Positions 49,038-57,408 are shown, counted from the first letter of the stretch. The stretch: DNA of 64,000 nucleotides from Massilia aurea (GCF_024753205.1 NZ_JANUGZ010000002.1:868001-932000), one strand, 5' to 3'. A program made the numbers and translations. Notes: generated by a model not told the origin, from the sequence alone.

Positions 49038-49292
49038 TCAAACCCCAATATAACTATAGCCTTTATCTGTAACTATGAAAACTTGGCCGGAGTGATTGAC
49101 ACCACCACCTTTTACGAGCCCTTGATTTTCCATTTCTTCAAGCGCCGCAATATATTTTTGGCAGTTTCTAAAATTACCTTTTCCAAAGTCTGTAGAACCT
49201 ATTTTAATGTCACCCCCGTCGTGACTTTTACGGTTTTCAATACGTCCGTGGCCTTTGGCAGTCGTAAGAATTTCCTTAATAATATCTTCCAT
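49038..49292 (-). CDS. Small winged-helix-like protein carried by the msrA element
   Basis: This 84-residue protein begins MEDIIKEILTTAKGHGRI. It contains NFRNCQKYIAALEEMENQGLVKG and ends SGQVFIVTDKGYSYIGV. The helix–helix–'LVKG...VFIVTDKGY' pattern resembles the wing of small winged-helix DNA-binding proteins, so it may be the element's regulator. That is an inference. AGAGAGAA precedes the ATG. The leader has a strong promoter (49376-49403) and an attenuator-like terminator (49313-49344). The 61 bases to the next gene contain the small palindrome CAGAATGCTTATTCTG. Confidence 0.6.
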   Translation of the reverse strand: MEDIIKEILTTAKGHGRIENRKSHDGGDIKIGSTDFGKGNFRNCQKYIAALEEMENQGLVKGGGVNHSGQVFIVTDKGYSYIGV

Positions 49293-49312
49293 TTCTCTCT
49301 TTCTGTATAGTT

Positions 49313-49344
49313 AAAAAAAAAGCCCCCAAAAAATTTGGGGGCTT
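49313..49344 (-). terminator. Attenuator-like terminator in the leader of the element operon
   Basis: On the minus strand AAGCCCCCAAA pairs with TTTGGGGGCTT over a three-base loop (11-bp stem), followed by seven or more T's. It lies about 25 bases after the predicted start of transcription and before the ATG at 49292. Confidence 0.85.
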
Positions 49345-49375
49345 AATTGTCTGCTAGAAATTCTCCAGCTGAATC

Positions 49376-49403
49376 ATTATACAAAAAAACAGCTTCTTGT
49401 CAA
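49376..49403 (-). promoter_or_regulatory. Near-consensus sigma-70 promoter in the msrA element
   Basis: On the minus strand a perfect TTGACA (49403-49398) and a perfect TATAAT (49381-49376) are separated by 16 bases. The expected start near 49369 gives a transcript of about 57 bases if the terminator at 49313-49344 acts. The other bases of 49293-49544 hold no gene. Confidence 0.8.
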
Positions 49404-49544
49404 GTTTGGTATTTTTATCAACATTTAGGGCCTTGGAGCACGTCCCAAACCCGTTCATTCCGAATGATCAATCCTTTCGGGATGCCTGAATTTTGCCAAA
49501 ATTAGCTCAATGAAGTATTGTAGCTATGTAAGCATTTGATTTTA

Positions 49545-49619
49545 TTAGGTTTTACTTTCCATACACCAGAAGCAGCCGCCCCCGAGGATGGCGACCTCGC
49601 CCGTTGTTTGCTCACTCAT
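49545..49619 (-). pseudogene. msrA: Severed original 5' end of msrA
   Basis: The frame reads MSEQTTGEVAILGGGCFWCM and then ESKT before a stop supplied by the element. Codons up to the TGG are GC-rich like the host. This is the native msrA start, cut after the catalytic GCFWC codons by the insertion. Confidence 0.85.
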
Positions 49620-49773
49620 GATGAACCTTGTTTCGTAAAATTTCGATAAGCTTAATGTAGCGCAAAGCTCGGCTGCCCGCTGTATTGACCCGCTGCCGAT
49701 ACGGCCAGAGAGCATGGCGCGGCAAGCTTGCGCAGGACGGTGGCATAATGAGCGTCACAGTTCCAGGAACACC

Positions 49774-50286
49774 ATGAATACACTTTCTGCCCGCGCGACC
49801 ACGCGCGGCTTCGATACGACCCATTTCCGCCAGGCGCTGTCGCAGTTTGCGACCGGCGTCACCGTCATTACCACCCGCCTGGCCGACGGCACCTTCCGCG
49901 GCCTGACGGCCAGCTCGTTCAACTCGGTTTCGCTCGATCCGCCGCTGGTGCTGTGGAGCCTGGGCGCCGGGGCGAACAGCATGCCGATCTTCAGCGGCAA
50001 CTCGCACTACGTGATCAATGTGCTGTCCGCCGGCCAGGAAGACCTGGCGATGCGCTTTGCGCGCCGCGGCGAGAACCCGTTCGAGGGCGTCGACTACGAG
50101 CTGTCGCGCACCGGCCTGCCGATCCTCAAGGGCGTGTCGGCCTGGTTCGAATGCCACAACCGCAGCCGTTACCCGGAGGGCGATCACGTCATCTTCGTCG
50201 GCGAGGTCGAAGAGTGCCAGTTGCAGCCGCAACCAGCGCTGATCTTCCACGGCGGCAAGTTCGGCAGCACTGCCAGTCAAAAATGA
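49774..50286 (+). CDS. Flavin reductase family protein (RutF/HpaC-like)
   Basis: This 170-residue FMN-binding split-barrel protein has FRQALSQFATGVTVITTRLADGTFRGLTASSFNSVSLDPPLVLWSL, the hallmark flavin-site segment, and VINVLSAGQEDLAMRFA and a C-terminal HGGKFGS. It supplies reduced flavin to a monooxygenase or reduces quinones or iron; no partner oxygenase is adjacent. The ATG at 49774 follows AGGAAC and the frame upstream is not conserved. It lies divergent from the severed msrA start with 154 bases between. Confidence 0.88.
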   Translation: MNTLSARATTRGFDTTHFRQALSQFATGVTVITTRLADGTFRGLTASSFNSVSLDPPLVLWSLGAGANSMPIFSGNSHYVINVLSAGQEDLAMRFARRGENPFEGVDYELSRTGLPILKGVSAWFECHNRSRYPEGDHVIFVGEVEECQLQPQPALIFHGGKFGSTASQK

Positions 50287-50378
50287 AAATGCCTGTCGCA
50301 GTTTGAAAAGATCAGGCTGCGCCACGTTTCTATAATGGTCAGGTAACTTCTAACCAGAATTCAGAGACAGGATTTCCG

Positions 50379-51572
50379 ATGACCCGTACCGACTCGCCCA
50401 AGAAAGCCGCTTTTCACTGGGATGACCCGCTGCTGCTGAACAGCCAGCTGACCGATGAAGAGCGCATGGTGCGCGACGCCAGCGCTGCCTATTGCCAGGA
50501 CAAGCTGCGCCCGCGCGTGCTCGAAGCGTTTCGTCACGAGTCGATGGATGTCTCGATCTTCCGCGAGATGGGCGAGCTGGGCCTGCTCGGGCCGACCATT
50601 CCCGAAGAATACGGCGGCCCGGCAATGGGGTATGTTGCCTACGGCCTGATCGCACGCGAAGTCGAGCGCGTCGATTCCGGCTACCGCTCGATGATGAGCG
50701 TGCAGTCGTCGCTCGTCATGGTCCCGATCTTTGAATTCGGCAACGAAGCCACCAAACAGAAATACCTGCCGAAGCTGGCTACCGGCGAATGGATCGGCTG
50801 CTTCGGCTTGACCGAGCCGAACCACGGCTCCGACCCCGGCTCGATGATTTCCCGCGCACGCAAGGTCGAGGGCGGCTACAGCTTGAGTGGCGCGAAGATG
50901 TGGATCACCAATTCGCCCGTGGCCGACGTGTTCGTCGTGTGGGCGAAGGACGATGAAGGCGCGATCCGCGGCTTCGTGCTCGAAAAAGGTTGGAAAGGTT
51001 TGTCGGCCCCGGCAATCCACGGCAAGTTCGGCCTGCGCGCATCGGTCACCGGCGAAATCGTCATGGACAATGTGTTCTGCCCCGAAGAAAACGCGTTCCC
51101 GGACGTGCGCGGCCTGAAGGGCCCGTTCACCTGCCTGAATTCGGCCCGCTACGGCATCGCCTGGGGCGCGCTGGGCGCAGCTGAGGATTGCTGGCACACG
51201 GCGCGCCAGTACACGATGGACCGCCAGCAGTTCGGCAAGCCGCTCGCGGCAAACCAGCTGGTGCAAAAGAAGCTGGCCGACATGCAGACCGAAATCACGC
51301 TCGGCCTGCAAGGCTGCCTGCGCCTGGGCCGCATGAAGGACGAAGGCACGGCGGCGCCGGAGATCACGTCGATCATGAAGCGCAATTCGTGCGGCAAGTC
51401 GCTCGACATCGCCCGCATGGCGCGCGATATGCTGGGCGGTAACGGCATTTCAGATGAGTTCGGCATCATCCGTCACATGGTCAACCTCGAGGTCGTCAAC
51501 ACCTACGAAGGCACGCACGACATCCACGCGCTGATTCTTGGCCGCGCACAGACCGGCATCGCCGCTTTCTGA
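50379..51572 (+). CDS. gcdH: Glutaryl-CoA dehydrogenase
   Basis: This 397-residue FAD enzyme oxidises and decarboxylates glutaryl-CoA to crotonyl-CoA in lysine and tryptophan breakdown. [55 protein letters not shown] and [18 protein letters not shown] are typical of GcdH rather than other acyl-CoA dehydrogenases. The catalytic Glu lies in [21 protein letters not shown]. Length matches the family. AGGA stands before ATG 50379. It is convergent with the LysR gene; no CoA-transferase gene is adjacent. Confidence 0.93.
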   Translation: MTRTDSPKKAAFHWDDPLLLNSQLTDEERMVRDASAAYCQDKLRPRVLEAFRHESMDVSIFREMGELGLLGPTIPEEYGGPAMGYVAYGLIAREVERVDSGYRSMMSVQSSLVMVPIFEFGNEATKQKYLPKLATGEWIGCFGLTEPNHGSDPGSMISRARKVEGGYSLSGAKMWITNSPVADVFVVWAKDDEGAIRGFVLEKGWKGLSAPAIHGKFGLRASVTGEIVMDNVFCPEENAFPDVRGLKGPFTCLNSARYGIAWGALGAAEDCWHTARQYTMDRQQFGKPLAANQLVQKKLADMQTEITLGLQGCLRLGRMKDEGTAAPEITSIMKRNSCGKSLDIARMARDMLGGNGISDEFGIIRHMVNLEVVNTYEGTHDIHALILGRAQTGIAAF

Positions 51573-51609
51573 TCATGTAGTTCACCCGGCGCGGCAATCG
51601 CCGCGCCGT

Positions 51610-52515
51610 TCAAGAACCATCCGCAATCTGCGCCTGCAACAGCGCCAGCATCGCCTGCGCCGCTGGCGTGAGCGCACCTTCGCTGCGCCGGACCACGCCG
51701 ATCGAACGTCGAATGACGGGCTCGACCAGCTCGCGCCGCACCAGCCCGGCGCTGGCAATTACATCGGCCGCCAGGCTTGGCAAGGCCGCCACACCCAGCT
51801 CCTCGACCACCATGGCACCAATCGTGGCCAGGTGATCGACTTCAAACGCCGGATAAAAATTGATGCCCGCCTGCAGCGCTGCCGCGTCTACATATTGCCG
51901 CACGCTGGTGTGGCGCGACATCGAAATATGCGGATATGGCAGCGTCTCGGGCAGGCGGATCGGGCTGCTGTCGCGACCCAGCGGATGCCCGGGCGCCGCC
52001 AGCAGCACGAATTCGTCGGTTGTCAGAGGGATGTATTCCAGATCCTGATAAGCCGGATTGGCGGCAGTGATGGCGAAGTCGACACGGCCCTGGCGGACCA
52101 GCTCGAATGCCGGTTCCGACAGGGTATCGGCCAGCGACAGCGCGATGTCGGGATGGCGCGCATGAAAGACGCGGAACAGGCGCGGCACGAGCCGCGCCGC
52201 TAGTGACGGCATCGCGGCCAGTGCCACCCGGCCCCGGTGCAGCGCCGTCACGTCGCGTACGGCGGCGGCCGAGCGCTCGATATCGGCCAGCAATTGCTGC
52301 GCGTGCAGGACCAGCACTTCGCCGGCAGCACTCAGGGCCACCGAGCGCGTGGTGCGCGAGAACAGGCGACTTCCAAAGCCCTCCTCCAGACGACCGATGA
52401 GTGTCGACAAGGCCGACTGCGACAGGCAGACCTGCTGCGCCGCCTTACTGAAGCTGAGCGTTTCCGCCAGGGCAAGGAAGGCCCGCAATTCGCGCGCGGA
52501 TAGATTTATTTCCAT
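51610..52515 (-). CDS. LysR-type transcriptional regulator
   Basis: This 301-residue regulator has the N-terminal winged helix MEINLSARELRAFLALAETLSFSKAAQQVCLSQSALSTLIGRLEE, then FSRTTRSVALSAAGE. A substrate-binding domain follows (RGRVALAAMPSLAARLVPRLF, DFAITAANPAYQDLEYIPLTTDEFVLLAAPGHPL). The start at 52515 gives the standard N-terminus. It is divergent from the 3-hydroxyacyl-CoA dehydrogenase operon with only 78 bases between starts, so it most likely controls that operon. The inducer is unknown. Confidence 0.93.
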   Translation of the reverse strand: MEINLSARELRAFLALAETLSFSKAAQQVCLSQSALSTLIGRLEEGFGSRLFSRTTRSVALSAAGEVLVLHAQQLLADIERSAAAVRDVTALHRGRVALAAMPSLAARLVPRLFRVFHARHPDIALSLADTLSEPAFELVRQGRVDFAITAANPAYQDLEYIPLTTDEFVLLAAPGHPLGRDSSPIRLPETLPYPHISMSRHTSVRQYVDAAALQAGINFYPAFEVDHLATIGAMVVEELGVAALPSLAADVIASAGLVRRELVEPVIRRSIGVVRRSEGALTPAAQAMLALLQAQIADGS

Positions 52516-52593
52516 AATCGATAAGTTTATAGAAAAAATGCGTTTCTCAGATAATTTGATGAAGCGCAAACTAAGTTCATTCTCTTTTTGAAA

Positions 52594-53559
52594 ATGATCA
52601 TGGAAAACTTGATACTTCCCAAGCCTGCGCAAGCGCTGGCCCTCGTCGCAGGCGGCGGCACAATGGGCGCCGACGTCGCCATCGTGCTGGCACGTGCCGG
52701 TTGCCGCGCGATCGTGCTCGAACCTGGCGCCACGCGCCGCGAAGCGCTGGATACCTATTTTGGTGACACCCTGGGCAAGCTGGGACTGGAACACAAGCGC
52801 GAGCGCATCACGACCTGCGCCAGCCTCGACGAACTCGACTGGCAGGCAATCGACCTGGTGATCGAGTGCATTCCAGAGAAGCTGGCGCTCAAGCAGGCAC
52901 TGTTTGCCGAGCTGGTCCAGCGCGCGCGCCCCGATACTCTGCTGTGCAGCAACAGCTCGAGCTTTCCCATTTCGGCCATCGGCGAACACCTGGAGACGAC
53001 CGGGCGCATGCTGGGCCTGCACTTCTTCATGCCGGCGCATCTGGTGCCGCTGGTCGAGGTGGTGCTTGGTGCGAACTCATCGGGCGAGCTGGCGGAGGCG
53101 TTGATGGCCTTCATGCGTGCCTGCGGCATGGTGCCGGTGCTGGTCCGCAAGGATCTGCCGGGTTTCCTGGCCAACCGCCTGCAGCATGCCCTCGCGCGCG
53201 AAGCGTTTGCGCTGATCGACGCCGGCATTGCCACGGCCGAGGACGTCGACGCTGCGGTGCGCTTCGGCTTCGGCTTTCGCTTTCTTGCGGCCGGCCCGGT
53301 GCTGCAGCGCGACCATGCCGGCATTGACGTGCACTGCCCGGCCGCGACCACCATGTACCCGTCGCTGGCAGCCAACACGACGCCGGCCCGGGTGCTGGCG
53401 CAGCGCTACGACGCCGGCCACTACGGGATGAAGACGGGCGAAGGCTTCTATCGCTGGACGCCGGACACCATTGCCGCCGAGCGCGCGCGTTACGATAGTT
53501 TGTTGATGGCCGGTTTGCGCCTGCTGGCGCCTGAACTGCCACGGATCGAGGAGCAATGA
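52594..53559 (+). CDS. 3-hydroxyacyl-CoA dehydrogenase family protein
   Basis: This 321-residue NAD enzyme has the dinucleotide motif VAGGGTMGADVAIVLARAGC. LVIECIPEKLALKQALFAEL, SNSSSFPISAIGEHLE and LHFFMPAHLVPLVEVV follow, then the C-terminal helical domain KDLPGFLANRLQHALAREAFALIDAGIATAEDVDAAVRFGFGFRF. It likely oxidises a 3-hydroxyacid or its CoA ester. L-carnitine dehydrogenase and L-gulonate dehydrogenase are related alternatives. Start 52594 is used; an ATG at 52600 is equally possible and no ribosome-binding site decides. It heads a LysR-controlled operon with a racemase-fold gene and a Bug binding protein. Confidence 0.85.
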   Translation: MIMENLILPKPAQALALVAGGGTMGADVAIVLARAGCRAIVLEPGATRREALDTYFGDTLGKLGLEHKRERITTCASLDELDWQAIDLVIECIPEKLALKQALFAELVQRARPDTLLCSNSSSFPISAIGEHLETTGRMLGLHFFMPAHLVPLVEVVLGANSSGELAEALMAFMRACGMVPVLVRKDLPGFLANRLQHALAREAFALIDAGIATAEDVDAAVRFGFGFRFLAAGPVLQRDHAGIDVHCPAATTMYPSLAANTTPARVLAQRYDAGHYGMKTGEGFYRWTPDTIAAERARYDSLLMAGLRLLAPELPRIEEQ

Positions 53560-54254
53560 CCATGTCTGTCACCCTATCGCCGGCTGCCCGCCCGGCGCCA
53601 CGCATCGCCCTGATCCACGCACTGAGCCATTCAGTCGAGCCGATCAATGCCTTCATGGCAGAACAATGGCCCGAAGCCACACGCATGAATTTGCTCGACG
53701 ATTCGCTGTCGGCCGACCTGGCCCGGTCAAGCCGCGGCCTGGACGATGCGATGCACAAGCGCTTCGCCGATCTGGCGGATTACGCGCTTGGCAGCGGGGC
53801 CGAAGCCATCCTGTTTACCTGTTCGGCCTTTGGCCCCTGCATCGAAGCGGTGGCGCAGCGCTATCCGCACATTCCCGTGCTCAAGCCGAACCAGGCCATG
53901 ATTGCCGATGCCGATGCCGGTCAGGCAGCCGGCCCGGTGGGCCTGATCGCGACGTTCGGCCCCACGCTGGCCTCGATGCCGCCCGAATTTCCGGCGCGCG
54001 TGGCGCTGCGCTGCGCGCTGGCCGAAGGCGCGCTCGATGCGCTCAACCGGGGCGATGTCGACCTACATGACGAGCTCATCGCTGACAGCGCACGGCGGCT
54101 GATCGACGATGGCTGCGCGACGATCGCACTGGCGCAATTCAGCATGGCGCGCGCGCATGACGCCTGTGTCCGTGCAGCGGGTGCGCCCGTACTGACCACG
54201 GTGCACAGCGCCGTGCATGAACTGAAACGGCGCCTGGCGCAACAGGCGTCCTGA
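53556..54254 (+). CDS. Asp/Glu racemase superfamily protein
   Basis: This 232-residue protein has RIALIHALSHSVEPINAFMAEQWP. ILFTCSAFGPCIEAVAQRYPHIPVLKPNQAM contains the first catalytic-type Cys, and GPVGLIATFGPTL follows. The second half has CATIALAQFSMARAHDAC, where racemases have a second Cys in the LgCTxY motif. This position reads AQFS here, so a simple two-base racemase mechanism is doubtful. A decarboxylase or isomerase of the maleate isomerase/AMDase type, or an unknown activity, is possible. Its ATG overlaps the dehydrogenase stop (ATGA). Confidence 0.75.
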   Translation: MTMSVTLSPAARPAPRIALIHALSHSVEPINAFMAEQWPEATRMNLLDDSLSADLARSSRGLDDAMHKRFADLADYALGSGAEAILFTCSAFGPCIEAVAQRYPHIPVLKPNQAMIADADAGQAAGPVGLIATFGPTLASMPPEFPARVALRCALAEGALDALNRGDVDLHDELIADSARRLIDDGCATIALAQFSMARAHDACVRAAGAPVLTTVHSAVHELKRRLAQQAS

Positions 54255-54306
54255 ACAGCAACGTACCACCCCACCAAAACAAAACAAGACAACCCGGAGA
54301 CAAAGC

Positions 54307-55272
54307 ATGCTCAAGAAGGTACTTCTCGCAACGCTGTTCATGACCCAGGCGCTCGGCGCCGGCGCCGCCGACGTGTATCCGTCGAAGCCGATCCGCTTTG
54401 TCGTGCCCTACCCGCCAGGCGGGCCGACCGACGCGATGGCACGCCTGATCCAGGGGCCGCTACAGGCGAAGTTCAAGGTTCCCGTCATCATCGACAACCG
54501 GGGCGGCGCCGGCGGCAATATCGGCACGGGCATGGTGGCGAAATCGGCGCCGGACGGCTACACGATCCTGCTGGCGGCCAGCGGGCCGATGGCGGTCAAC
54601 AAGACCCTGTACAAATCGATCCCGTTCGACCCGGACAAGGATTTCGCCCCGGTGATCCAGATCTCGGCGTTCCCGCTGGTGCTCGAGGTGCACCCGTCGG
54701 TCACGGTCAAGAACGTCAAGCAGTTCATTGCCATGGCAAAGGAGCAGCCCGACATGCTGAGCTTTGCCTCGGCCGGCAACGGCACCCCGCAGCACCTGGC
54801 GGGCGAATTGTTCAACACTGCGGTGGGCACCAAGCTGCAGCACGTTCCCTACAAGGGCGCCGGCCCGGCGCTGAACGACGTGCTGGGCGGGCACGTCAAG
54901 GTGATGTTCGACATCCTCGGCAGCTCGGTCCAGTACATCAAGACGGGCAAGCTGCATCCGATCGCCGTGACAACGGCCACGCGCGTGCCGTCCTTGCCGG
55001 ACGTGCCGACCCTGGCCGAGTCGGGCCTCAGCGGCTACAACTTCACGGGCTGGCACGGCATCGTGGCGCCGGCCGCCACGCCCAAGCCGGTAGTGATGCG
55101 CCTGAACCAGGCGCTCAACGAGATCTTCGCCGATCCAGCCTTCCGCAAGAAATGGGAAGAGCTGGGCACGCCGGTCGTTGGCGGCACGCCGGAAGCGTTC
55201 GGCACCCTGATGCGCACCGAATCGGTCAAGCTGGGCAAAGTGGTCAAGGACGCGGGTGTGACGGTCGATTGA
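54307..55272 (+). CDS. Bug/TctC-type periplasmic tricarboxylate-binding protein
   Basis: This 321-residue binding protein has a signal peptide (MLKKVLLATLFMTQALGAGA, AAD). The family signature DVYPSKPIRFVVPYPPGGPTDAMARLI follows, then IIDNRGGAGGNIGTGMVAKSAPDGYTILL, GTPQHLAGELFNTAVGTKLQHVPYKGAGPALNDVLGGHV and WHGIVAPAATPKPVV. Such proteins bind carboxylates or aromatic acids and feed TctAB or act in sensing. No tctA or tctB is adjacent. It lies 52 bases after the racemase-fold gene in the same operon, so its ligand is probably the operon's substrate. Confidence 0.92.
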   Translation: MLKKVLLATLFMTQALGAGAADVYPSKPIRFVVPYPPGGPTDAMARLIQGPLQAKFKVPVIIDNRGGAGGNIGTGMVAKSAPDGYTILLAASGPMAVNKTLYKSIPFDPDKDFAPVIQISAFPLVLEVHPSVTVKNVKQFIAMAKEQPDMLSFASAGNGTPQHLAGELFNTAVGTKLQHVPYKGAGPALNDVLGGHVKVMFDILGSSVQYIKTGKLHPIAVTTATRVPSLPDVPTLAESGLSGYNFTGWHGIVAPAATPKPVVMRLNQALNEIFADPAFRKKWEELGTPVVGGTPEAFGTLMRTESVKLGKVVKDAGVTVD

Positions 55273-55362
55273 TGCAGTGCGGAGCGTGGGCGTCATCATG
55301 ACGTCACACGCACTTCTTATCATCCCTTCAATTTTTCGCCTCACCACCATTGAAGGGTTCAC

Positions 55363-57327
55363 ATGCATCAGGTCGTTCTCCGCCGTCTTCCGCTTGCCGT
55401 CGCCATCGGCGCGGCACTTGCCCTGTCCGCCTGCGGTGGTTCCGACCACCATGACGACGCCGCCGCCGCCGATGTCGCCATCGTCATCCCGGCAGCGCCA
55501 GCGGACCAGGGCGCGGCCGACACGGCGCCGGTGCCGGCAGTGCTTGCTTTTGTCGACACCGCCGCCACCAACCAGCGCGGCGATGCCCGCTACGCCACGC
55601 TGGCCACGAACGCCGGCGTGCGCGTGTTGGGCGGCATGCTCGCCATCTGGAAGCCGGTCACCGAACTCGTCGATGCAGGCCAGAGCGCGCCGGCCGTCGA
55701 CGGCTTCCCGGCCGTGGCCGCATCGACCTGGACCGGCACGCCGAACGACGGCACCAATGGCGGCACGATCGTCAATGCCGCCGTGCACAATGCCAATATC
55801 GACTACGTCGTCAAAGCCACCGCCAGCCGCACCCCGGAGCAGGCGCTGCTGGCGTACCTGGACGACCGACGCGGCAAGGGCTACAGCGTCACCGGCGGCA
55901 TGGGTCCGCTGACCGACGCATGGCGCAGCGCCTCGCGCGCAACCACCACCATCAACGACATGCCGGCGGATGCCACCAAGGTCAAGTACGAAGACGGCGG
56001 CAACAACAACGGCGTCGGCGGCGCCGCCAATGCCGAGTTCGGCAAGGTCGTCGACCTGGTCAATGCGATGGGCGGCAACGGTTCGACCGAGCCGGCCAAG
56101 CGCTTCTACAAGTACGCGCGCCCTTACCGCTGGAGCAGCGCGGTGCAGGTCGTGCCGCAGCTGGAACCAGCCAAGAGCGCGACGCCGAACACCGACGGCG
56201 GCTTCACCAGCGGCCACTCGGCCGAAGCCGTGCGCAACGCCGTCGCGATGGCCTACGTGCTGCCGGAGCGCTACCAGGAACTGGTGGGCCGTGGCCTCGA
56301 ACTGGGCGAGAGCCGCATCTATGCCGGCATGCACTCGCCGCTGGACGTGATCAGTGGCCGCGTGCAGGCGCAAGCCGTCGCCGCCGCCAACCTGATCGCT
56401 GCAGGCGCCACGACGCGCGCCGCCGCCCGCGAGCAGGCGCAGAGCACGCTGATGAAGCTGACCGGCACGACCGCCAGCACCTTCCCGAGCTACGCCATCT
56501 CGGGCACGCCGGCGAACGACCGCTTTGCCGACTACGCGACCAGTAAAGCCAACTACCTGCGCCGCATGACCTTCGGCCTGCCGCTGATCGGCTCGACGAC
56601 CGCACCGGCCGTCGTGCCAAAGGGCGCCGAAGTGCTGCTGGAAACGCGCCTGCCGTACCTGACCGACGCGCAGCGCCGCGTCGTGCTGAAAACCACCGCG
56701 ATCGGTTCCGGCTATCCAATTCTGGACGATGCTGAAGGTTGGGGCCGCCTGAACCTGTTTGCTGCGGCCGAGGGTTATGCCGTCTTCACCGGCAACGTCG
56801 TGCTGAACATGGACGCGAGCAAGGGTGGCTTTAACGCAGCAGACCGCTGGCGCAACGACATCACCGGCAGCGGCAAGCTGGTCAAGCAAGGTTCGGGCGC
56901 ATTGAAGCTGGGCGGCAAGAATGCCTGGACCGGCGGCACGCAGGTCGATGCCGGTAGCCTGGAAGCACTGTCGACGACCGCCTTCGGCACCGGTGACGTG
57001 TATGTCGCTGGCGGCGGTACCGTGATCAGCAACGCACCGGCCACGCTGGTCGTGGGCGGCAAGTACACGCAGCTGACCGGCGCGACGCTGGAACTGCGTT
57101 TGGGCGCGGCCCAGGGCGGGCGCATGAGCGTGACCGGCGCTGCCACCATCGGCGGCGGCACCTTGCGCATCAAGTTCCAGGATGGCGTCAAGCCGGCCGT
57201 GGGCGACACGCTCACCGTCATCAGCGCTGCAAGCCTGAAGGGCAAGTTCGAGACCATCACGGTCGACGGCTTTACCGTCACGCCGACCTATACCGACACC
57301 GGCCTGCAACTGCGCCTGGGTTCGTAA
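55363..57327 (+). CDS. PAP2-family acid phosphatase lipoprotein with autotransporter-associated repeat
   Basis: This 654-residue protein has a lipoprotein signal with lipobox LSAC (Cys near residue 24). The phosphatase domain shows all three class A motifs: KRFYKYARPYRW, GGFTSGHSAEAV and SRIYAGMHSPLDVISGR. After residue 470, DITGSGKLVKQGSGALKLGGKNAWTGGTQVDAGSLEAL is an autotransporter-associated beta-strand repeat. Further beta-rich sequence follows to the end (GMSVTG-type turns, LTVISAASLKGKF). No autotransporter beta-barrel follows, so the passenger-like part may serve as a surface or matrix domain. The gene is single and followed by a strong terminator. Confidence 0.88.
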   Translation: MHQVVLRRLPLAVAIGAALALSACGGSDHHDDAAAADVAIVIPAAPADQGAADTAPVPAVLAFVDTAATNQRGDARYATLATNAGVRVLGGMLAIWKPVTELVDAGQSAPAVDGFPAVAASTWTGTPNDGTNGGTIVNAAVHNANIDYVVKATASRTPEQALLAYLDDRRGKGYSVTGGMGPLTDAWRSASRATTTINDMPADATKVKYEDGGNNNGVGGAANAEFGKVVDLVNAMGGNGSTEPAKRFYKYARPYRWSSAVQVVPQLEPAKSATPNTDGGFTSGHSAEAVRNAVAMAYVLPERYQELVGRGLELGESRIYAGMHSPLDVISGRVQAQAVAAANLIAAGATTRAAAREQAQSTLMKLTGTTASTFPSYAISGTPANDRFADYATSKANYLRRMTFGLPLIGSTTAPAVVPKGAEVLLETRLPYLTDAQRRVVLKTTAIGSGYPILDDAEGWGRLNLFAAAEGYAVFTGNVVLNMDASKGGFNAADRWRNDITGSGKLVKQGSGALKLGGKNAWTGGTQVDAGSLEALSTTAFGTGDVYVAGGGTVISNAPATLVVGGKYTQLTGATLELRLGAAQGGRMSVTGAATIGGGTLRIKFQDGVKPAVGDTLTVISAASLKGKFETITVDGFTVTPTYTDTGLQLRLGS

Positions 57328-57348
57328 GCGCAGCGCAGGTTCCACGAA

Positions 57349-57389
57349 AATGGGGCCGGGTTCGATGACGAACCCGGCCCCATTATTTT
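57349..57389. terminator. Strong bidirectional terminator
   Basis: AATGGGGCCGGGTTCG pairs over 16 bases with CGAACCCGGCCCCATT around ATGA, followed by ATTATTTT. It lies between the PAP2 gene and the convergent small gene. Confidence 0.9.
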
Positions 57390-57408
57390 GCCACGTTGCT
57401 GCTGCAGC

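Larger units (their letters stand above)
48444..49563. mobile_element. 1.1-kb AT-rich element inserted in the catalytic codons of msrA
   Basis: The element is bounded by ATGCACCA (48436-48443) and ATACACCA (49561-49568), which share CACCA, the complement of the TGG-TG codons of msrA. Outside both ends lies GC-rich msrA sequence. Inside is AT-rich DNA with two small minus-strand genes, two terminators and a near-consensus promoter. Its left end encodes a substitute MsrA N-terminus (MEVGILGGGCFW) with its own ribosome-binding site. No recombinase is encoded, so it must be non-autonomous or decayed. The exact ends are uncertain by a few bases because the two copies of the conserved codons resemble each other. 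Confidence 0.75.

Noticed and set aside
48635-49292. Toxin–antitoxin pair
   Set aside because: Neither protein matches a toxin or antitoxin family I recognise; size and pairing alone are not enough.
49545-49619. Assembly error as the cause of the split msrA
   Set aside because: The inserted DNA has consistent AT-rich composition, genes and terminators, and the gene is re-headed precisely, which an assembly error would not produce.
54460-57345. Minus-strand frame of 961 codons opposite the Bug and PAP2 genes
   Set aside because: It crosses two recognised plus-strand genes and a gene boundary and shows shadow composition.
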